NCBI GenBank assembly: GCA_023391635.1
Contig: JAEWAQ010000075.1
Span: 87,388-151,387, forward strand
DNA from: Bacillota bacterium
GTDB taxonomy: Bacteria; Bacillota; Bacilli; Paenibacillales; Paenibacillaceae
Reading direction: 5' to 3'
DNA length: 64,000 bases
Positions 58,925 through 64,000 of the stretch are shown piece after piece (position 1 is the stretch's first letter; each line of letters begins with the position of its first letter). A program made the position numbers and the translations under genes. The notes under the pieces are model-generated. The model saw only the letters and a list, made by a program, of their open reading frames with translations. It did no database searches and was not told the DNA's origin.

Positions 58925-59884
58925 ATGCCATTAGTTGATCTGCCGTTAGCCGAACTGCACAAATATCAAGGCATCAATCCGTGCCCGGCTGATTTCGACG
59001 AGTATTGGGATAAGGGAATAGCAGAAATGAAGGCAATAGATCCTGAAATCGAGATCGTTCCAAGCGATTTCCAGGTACCGTTCGCCGAATGCTTCCATCT
59101 TTATTTCACAGGTGTGGGCGGAGCGCGCATCCATGCCAAGTATGTTCGTCCGAAACATGCGACAGAGCCTCATCCCGCTATCATTCAGTTTCACGGATAT
59201 TCGGCCGATTCCGGAGAGTGGCCGGAGAAGCTCGCGTATGCGGCGCTCGGATTTTCCGTATTCGCCATGGATTGCCGGGGGCAGGCCGGACGATCGGAAG
59301 ATGTAAGCCGCGTGACGGGATATACTTTCTACGGCCATATTATCAGAGGGCTGGAAGATCACCCGGAACGCTTGCTATTTCGCCAAGTATTCCTTGATGC
59401 GGCACAATTGGCGGGTATCGTGATGACAATGCCCGAGGTGGACCCGCAACGGGTAGGGGTGATGGGGGGATCGCAAGGAGGAGCGCTTTCGATCGCTTGC
59501 GCTGCGCTGGAACCGCGCATTCAAAAGCTGGCTCTATCCTACCCGTTCCTTAGCGATTACCGCAGAATATGGGAGATGGATTTGGCCGTTCGTGCTTATG
59601 AGGAATTAAAGCATTACTTTACGCGCTTCGATCCGCAGCATGAACGGGAGGACGAGATATTCACCAAGCTCGGTTATATCGATATTCAGCATTTGGCAAA
59701 AAGGATCAGGGGTACGGTCCTCATGGGAGTCGGCTTAATGGATACCTCTTGTCCGCCGTCTACGCAATTTGCAGTATACAATAAAATCTTGTCGCCTAAA
59801 CGGCTGGAAATTTACCCCGATTTCGGCCATGAGCATTTGCCGCATTTCTGGGAAAAAACGATGATATTCATGCTTGAAAGTTAA
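58925..59884 (+). CDS. Acetyl xylan esterase/cephalosporin-C deacetylase family (AXE1-like)
   Basis: This 319-residue alpha/beta-hydrolase of carbohydrate-esterase family 7 type starts MPLVDLPLAELHKYQGINPCPADFDEYW. It has the nucleophile loop GVMGGSQGGAL, the aspartate in GLMDTSCPP and the histidine in YPDFGHEHLPHF, a complete triad. No signal peptide, so it acts on imported acetylated oligosaccharides in the cytoplasm. ATG 58925 follows AAAGGAG. It is first in an operon with an unknown barrel protein and an oligosaccharide importer, under cre control. Confidence 0.9.
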   Translation: MPLVDLPLAELHKYQGINPCPADFDEYWDKGIAEMKAIDPEIEIVPSDFQVPFAECFHLYFTGVGGARIHAKYVRPKHATEPHPAIIQFHGYSADSGEWPEKLAYAALGFSVFAMDCRGQAGRSEDVSRVTGYTFYGHIIRGLEDHPERLLFRQVFLDAAQLAGIVMTMPEVDPQRVGVMGGSQGGALSIACAALEPRIQKLALSYPFLSDYRRIWEMDLAVRAYEELKHYFTRFDPQHEREDEIFTKLGYIDIQHLAKRIRGTVLMGVGLMDTSCPPSTQFAVYNKILSPKRLEIYPDFGHEHLPHFWEKTMIFMLES

Positions 59885-59935
59885 TACTAGACTGATCCGC
59901 TTACTTTCCGGATCGAGTTCAGGGAGGATTCCAAG

Positions 59936-61276
59936 ATGGGCAGCTTTCAACACAGGGCGGGCTATGGATGCTGGATTAACGACGTACGCAACGTACTCGT
60001 AAGGACCGATTTTTGGCCATGGCCTACCTATGACGACGAGACCGACAGAAGTCTCAAACAGGTAATCGACCACATGGCATGGGCAGGTTATAACGAAATT
60101 GCTTTGTGGGGCCTTCTTTGTACCTGGGGCTGGTCGGAAAATTTCATCAGAGAAAAGGATCCCGTAAGAATAAGAAGAATCAACGAGCTTATCGATTATG
60201 CGCATTACAAAGGAATAAAAGTGATATCCGGGCTTGGCGTTTATTCATGGGGCTACTCGGAAATGATTCGCAAAAACCCTGCAATAGCCGCCGATAACGG
60301 GAAAAACGATCAGGTGATTTGCGGAGACAAAGAGGAAAGCTTCCGCGAAGTGACGCGTATTATCGATTTTCTGATCGAAGCGATCAACATTGACGGGATT
60401 CATCTCGAATCCGCCGATTTGGGCCGCTGCCGCTGCGATGTATGCCGGAATATTGACGATTTTGCCTATCACAGCAAGCTGAACATACGGGTTGCCGAGT
60501 ATATTCGCAGCAAGTGGCCGAACATGATCATCAATGTAAATCTTATTTCATGGCAGGATTGGGAGAAGAGAATCATTACGGCAAACTGCCCCGAGGTAGA
60601 CTCGCTTGTAGAGTTGAGCAAATATGTGGACTATATTATCGATCCCGGTCATCACGGACATTATATCAATGCCGATGTACGTTCGGATGTAACGGCAAGA
60701 TTGAAATGCCATTTCGGGACGGCGGGCGGCACAAGGATTTATTACCATACGGGTATCGAAAGAGATCGGCTATTTTTGCCTTATACGAACCGGACATACA
60801 ACCATCTGACCGATGTTTACAACAACGGCGGGCGTGCCGGCGAATGCTACGCGGGTCCGGTCAGTTCGCCTTCCGCTGAAATCAATACGGTGATGACAGG
60901 CTTGACCATGAAAAATCCTGAAGCCGCCTACCATTCCCTGATGGAGGAGTCGCTTACTTTCCTTTACGGGCCGAGAAATGACGCCGCTTTGAAGAAGCTT
61001 GCGAACATATTCGATAAAGCGGAAAAGGCATTTTTCGACAGGTGGAAGGGCTACGAGTCCAAGGAAATGAACAGCCACGGAATGAATTATCTCCAATCAT
61101 TCATGGATGTCGACAGATGGGAAAGTTATGCACGGGAGCTTGCCTCGCTTATGAGCGATGCGACGGGGTTAATCCTTGATGTGAGAGAAAGCGAAAAGGT
61201 GATGCGCATCATGGACAGCATCAAAAGCGCGGTTACCGATGTTTCCGAAGCGGTAGAGTACGAACGATTCAAATAA
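59936..61276 (+). CDS. Hypothetical TIM-barrel glycosidase-like protein
   Basis: This 446-residue cytoplasmic protein has no signal peptide. Strand-helix alternation (YNEIALWGLLCTWGW, KGIKVISGLGVYSW, IDGIHLESADLGRCRCDVCRN, YIIDPGHHGHY, RIYYHTGIERD) points to a glycosidase-like barrel. The segment HLESADLGRCRCDVC, with a glutamate-aspartate pair and a CxCxxC cluster, resembles the active-site strand of GH20/alpha-glucuronidase-like families, but no family was recognised with confidence. ATG 59936 follows GGGAGGATTCC. It lies 51 bases behind the esterase, so a side-chain-removing or oligosaccharide-hydrolysing role is inferred. Confidence 0.78.
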   Translation: MGSFQHRAGYGCWINDVRNVLVRTDFWPWPTYDDETDRSLKQVIDHMAWAGYNEIALWGLLCTWGWSENFIREKDPVRIRRINELIDYAHYKGIKVISGLGVYSWGYSEMIRKNPAIAADNGKNDQVICGDKEESFREVTRIIDFLIEAINIDGIHLESADLGRCRCDVCRNIDDFAYHSKLNIRVAEYIRSKWPNMIINVNLISWQDWEKRIITANCPEVDSLVELSKYVDYIIDPGHHGHYINADVRSDVTARLKCHFGTAGGTRIYYHTGIERDRLFLPYTNRTYNHLTDVYNNGGRAGECYAGPVSSPSAEINTVMTGLTMKNPEAAYHSLMEESLTFLYGPRNDAALKKLANIFDKAEKAFFDRWKGYESKEMNSHGMNYLQSFMDVDRWESYARELASLMSDATGLILDVRESEKVMRIMDSIKSAVTDVSEAVEYERFK

Positions 61277-61312
61277 TGGGCGAATAGCAAAAATCAAAGG
61301 GAGGAATAAAAA

Positions 61313-62980
61313 ATGAAAAAAATGATGAGTGTCGTATTCTGTATCATGCTTGCGCTTACAGCAGTGTTGGCGGGTTGCAGCAGTAACAATAAGCCGGAGA
61401 ACCAGGCAACGGGCACGGGGGGATCGTCAACGGCTCCTTCCGACACGGGAGAGGCCAGCGATACACCAGCCGTTCCCGAGAAATACGATCCTCCGATTAC
61501 TCTTACTACGGCAAGCACTGTACTCGCGGAGAAGCTTCCCGAGGGAGATTCGGTCGACAATAATGCTTGGACCCGATTGTACGAGCAGAAGTATGGGATC
61601 AAGATCAAGACCGAATTCCAGGCAGATGGCGCTACGATGCCTCAGAGAATGAATCTGGCCATTACATCCGGCGATATCCCGGACTTCTTCCAAGTGCCGC
61701 CTGCGCAATTCAAACAATTGGTCGAGGCGGATATGGTTGAAGACTTGACAGAAGTCTTTAATAAATATGCTTCGGAGCGAGTGAAGAATGTCATTAATGA
61801 AGGCGGACCTCAGGCTCTGAAATCGGCCACTGTCGACGGCAAGCTTATGGCCATTCCTTATACTTCACTGCCCAAGGAAGGCGTCCCGATTCTCTACGTT
61901 CGCTCGGATTGGTTGAAGAAGCTGAACTTGCCGGAGCCCAAGACAATGGCTGACGTGATTGCGATCAGCAAAGCGTTCACCGAGCAGGATCCGGACGGCA
62001 ACGGCAAACCGGATACTTACGGATTGGCGATGGATAAGGATTACGCTTATCTTAAGGGGTTTTTGAACGGCTTCCATGCTTATCAGGATATATGGATCAA
62101 GGATTCCGAAGGCAAGCTGCAATACAGTTCCATTCAACCGGAGATGAAAACGGCGCTGCAGCAGCTTCAGAATTTATTCAAAGACAAACAGATCGATCCC
62201 GAATTCGGTACCAAAGGCTTCGACAAAGTTCTGGAAAGCTTGAATACAAGCAAAATCGGACTGTTTTACTTTCCTTTCTTTGCCGGATTATACCCCCTTC
62301 AAGCAGGGATTACGAAAGATCCGACAATGGAGTGGAAACCGTATCCGATCGTTTCCGTAGACGACAAGCCTGCGTTGAACCAACTGAATCTGAATGTGGA
62401 CACGTATTGGGTCGTTAAGAAAGGCGTAGAGCATCCGGAAGCCATTCTCAAGATGCTGGATTCATTCGTGGAAATTTTTTATGAAAATACGGATCCGGAC
62501 ATCAATAATGAGTTTGTCAATGACGGCAATTCGCAAATCTGGGCTTACGCCAACGTGCAGGCATATCGGGCGTTCAAAAATATCAATCAGCGTCTGAAAG
62601 TGAATAAGTCTCTTGAGACCAAGGATACGAGCGAACTGACCGGCGATGACAAGAACGTGTACGACAATGTCGTGAAATACTTAGATGGAGATATCAACTT
62701 TTGGGGCTGGAATTTCATTTACGGTCCGGAAGGATCGTTGGGCGTAGTCAGCGGATACGTGGAAAGGGATCAATATATGCAGAACGAATTCATCACTTCT
62801 TCTTTGCCGATTATGACCGAGAAAAACGCTGCGTTGCTTAAGCTTCAGAACGAGATGATTACCAAGATCATATTGGGCGCGTCGATGGACGAGTTCGATA
62901 AATTCGTAGCCAACTGGAAGAAGCTTGGCGGCGATGAGATCACCAAGGAAGTTAACGAATGGTATGCAGCCAATAATTAG
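61313..62980 (+). CDS. Extracellular solute-binding lipoprotein (LplA-type oligosaccharide ABC importer)
   Basis: This 555-residue lipoprotein has signal sequence MKKMMSVVFCIMLALTAVLAG with the lipobox LAGC, a serine/threonine/glycine-rich linker, then a large type-II binding fold (YEQKYGIKIKTEFQAD, SGDIPDFFQVPPAQF, LPKEGVPILYVRSDWLKKL). The length and architecture match the LplA/YtcQ class that serves pectin, xylan and other plant oligosaccharides with LplB/LplC permeases. ATG 61313 follows AGGGAGG. The dedicated permease follows. Confidence 0.93.
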   Translation: MKKMMSVVFCIMLALTAVLAGCSSNNKPENQATGTGGSSTAPSDTGEASDTPAVPEKYDPPITLTTASTVLAEKLPEGDSVDNNAWTRLYEQKYGIKIKTEFQADGATMPQRMNLAITSGDIPDFFQVPPAQFKQLVEADMVEDLTEVFNKYASERVKNVINEGGPQALKSATVDGKLMAIPYTSLPKEGVPILYVRSDWLKKLNLPEPKTMADVIAISKAFTEQDPDGNGKPDTYGLAMDKDYAYLKGFLNGFHAYQDIWIKDSEGKLQYSSIQPEMKTALQQLQNLFKDKQIDPEFGTKGFDKVLESLNTSKIGLFYFPFFAGLYPLQAGITKDPTMEWKPYPIVSVDDKPALNQLNLNVDTYWVVKKGVEHPEAILKMLDSFVEIFYENTDPDINNEFVNDGNSQIWAYANVQAYRAFKNINQRLKVNKSLETKDTSELTGDDKNVYDNVVKYLDGDINFWGWNFIYGPEGSLGVVSGYVERDQYMQNEFITSSLPIMTEKNAALLKLQNEMITKIILGASMDEFDKFVANWKKLGGDEITKEVNEWYAANN

Positions 62981-63066
62981 CGCATGGGTTAAGGCTTGAT
63001 CGCTTGACGGGAGTAGGGGGGAGCTTCTCCCCCTAACCTTCCTGTCCGATGGGGGGAGGATTAGCA

Positions 63067-63963
63067 TTGAAATTGAAAATAAAGCCGAATTTCCCATTGC
63101 ATTTCATGATATTGCCGGGATTTATTTTAGTGCTGATCTATAGCTACGGACCCATGGCAGGCATACTCATTGCTTTCGAAAAATATATCCCGACCAAAGG
63201 GATTTTACAGTCGAAATGGATCGGGTTCGATAATTTTGAATACATGTTTAATCAACCTGGCATCGGCAGAGTATTCGTGAACACGGTCTATATTGCCTCT
63301 ATGAAAATTATAGCAGGATTGATCACACCGTTATTTGTAGCGCTGGCGTTGAATGAGATCGGCAGAAAGTATTTCAAACGCTTGATTCAAACGCTGATTT
63401 ATTTGCCCTACTTTCTGTCATGGGTTATTCTGAGCGGCATCTTGATAGATATTCTTTCTCCTTCTACAGGCATCGTCAACCACTTTCTGCAATGGCTGGG
63501 CTTTGAACCGATTTATTTTCTGGGCAGCAATCATTGGTTTCCCTATGTATTAGTCGCTTCGAACGAGTGGAAAGAGTTCGGATTCAGCACGATCGTCTAT
63601 TTGGCGGCCATCACAAGCATCAACCCGGCTTTGTATGAAGCCGGCGTCATCGACGGAGCGAACCGTATCAGACAAACCTGGCATATCACTTTGCCGGGTA
63701 TGCGGCCGATCATCATATTGCTGGCAACCCTAAGCTTGGCGAATGTTCTGAACGCCGGCTTCGATCAGGTGTTTAACCTCTACAGCACGCAGGTGCTGGA
63801 GAGCGGCGATATTATCGATACTGTCGTTTACAGGATGGGGCTCGAGAATGTCCAGTACGGTCCGGCAACTGCAATTGGATTGCTTAAATCGGTCGTTTCC
63901 ACGTTCTTTATCTCCATCGCTTATTATTTGGCTTACCGTTTAGCGGACTATAGGATCTTCTGA
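63067..63963 (+). CDS. Oligosaccharide ABC importer permease (LplB type)
   Basis: This 298-residue membrane protein has six helices and the binding-protein-dependent transport loop EAGVIDGANRIRQTWHITLPGM that contacts the ATPase. It starts at TTG 63067, correctly spaced from GGGGGAGG; an ATG at 63049 overlaps that ribosome site. It would pair with an LplC-type permease expected next. The stop at 63963 is immediately followed by ATG-like bases and a G-run. Confidence 0.92.
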   Translation: MKLKIKPNFPLHFMILPGFILVLIYSYGPMAGILIAFEKYIPTKGILQSKWIGFDNFEYMFNQPGIGRVFVNTVYIASMKIIAGLITPLFVALALNEIGRKYFKRLIQTLIYLPYFLSWVILSGILIDILSPSTGIVNHFLQWLGFEPIYFLGSNHWFPYVLVASNEWKEFGFSTIVYLAAITSINPALYEAGVIDGANRIRQTWHITLPGMRPIIILLATLSLANVLNAGFDQVFNLYSTQVLESGDIIDTVVYRMGLENVQYGPATAIGLLKSVVSTFFISIAYYLAYRLADYRIF

Positions 63964-63967
63964 TGAT

Positions 63968-63981
63968 GGGGGGGGGGGGGG
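63968..63981 (+). repeat. Run of 14 G after the permease gene
   Basis: Fourteen consecutive G follow TGATGAT at the expected ribosome site or start of the next permease gene. The length is unusual for this genome and would be slippage-prone. The remaining 19 bases to the window end show no frame. Confidence 0.9.
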
Positions 63982-64000
63982 AAAAGGCGCAAGCGTTTTT

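Overview
The window reads as a chromosomal segment of a Gram-positive, moderately high-GC Bacillota, most likely Paenibacillaceae (Paenibacillus/Cohnella type). The grounds are AGGAGG-type ribosome binding sites, frequent TTG and GTG starts, an sdhCAB order with a fused cytochrome b558 subunit, a ydaO-type c-di-AMP riboswitch ahead of a Ktr potassium system, a YqzM-like small protein, LacI/ROK/CcpA-style sugar control and many ABC sugar importers. No rRNA, tRNA, prophage, insertion sequence or CRISPR array was seen. This lineage call is inference from gene content; no search was run.

Layout. (1) 1-10693 is a sugar locus: a metallophosphoesterase cut by the window edge, then an operon of SIS-domain isomerase/deaminase, class II ketose-bisphosphate aldolase and two PfkB kinases, a ROK repressor, a GH4 glycosidase and a ten-motif FG-GAP protein without a signal peptide. 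An identical 29-bp promoter/operator block lies ahead of both the operon and the ROK gene. (2) 10993-17926 holds an AraC regulator, a six-unit 51-bp tandem repeat, a YqzM-like gene, a heterodimeric ABC exporter with one degenerate ATP site, and uvrC overlapping the exporter by four bases.

(3) 18252-30262 is a second sugar regulon. On the plus strand: SDR, RbsACB-type importer, cyclase-family hydrolase, epimerase and amidase. On the minus strand: PfkB kinase, hexulose-6-phosphate synthase, 6-phospho-3-hexuloisomerase and a formamidase-family enzyme. A LacI regulator is adjacent. All three promoters carry the same core, AACCGATACC(A/G)TT, so they probably form one pathway for an unidentified sugar or amide-linked sugar entering the fructose 6-phosphate pool.

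(4) 30346-41171 holds a CPBP membrane protease, a c-di-AMP-riboswitch-controlled KtrB/KtrA pair, and a minus-strand signalling operon (CHASE3 hybrid kinase with three receivers, CheR-type methyltransferase, second hybrid kinase). (5) 41419-51276 holds two tandem ArsB/NhaD-type transporters with matching leader hairpins, a small acidic protein, cell-envelope genes (secreted protein, polysaccharide deacetylase, LysM-3D protein), and a LysR regulator divergent from sdhCAB.

(6) 51277-64000 is a plant-polysaccharide-type locus: a CcpA site, a large secreted Ig-like protein with a glycosidase-like front, an operon of two Gfo/Idh/MocA dehydrogenases around a TIM-barrel isomerase, and a second CcpA site followed by an acetyl-xylan-esterase-like hydrolase, an unrecognised TIM-barrel protein and the start of a LplABC-type importer. 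The window ends just after a run of 14 G at the expected start of the next permease.
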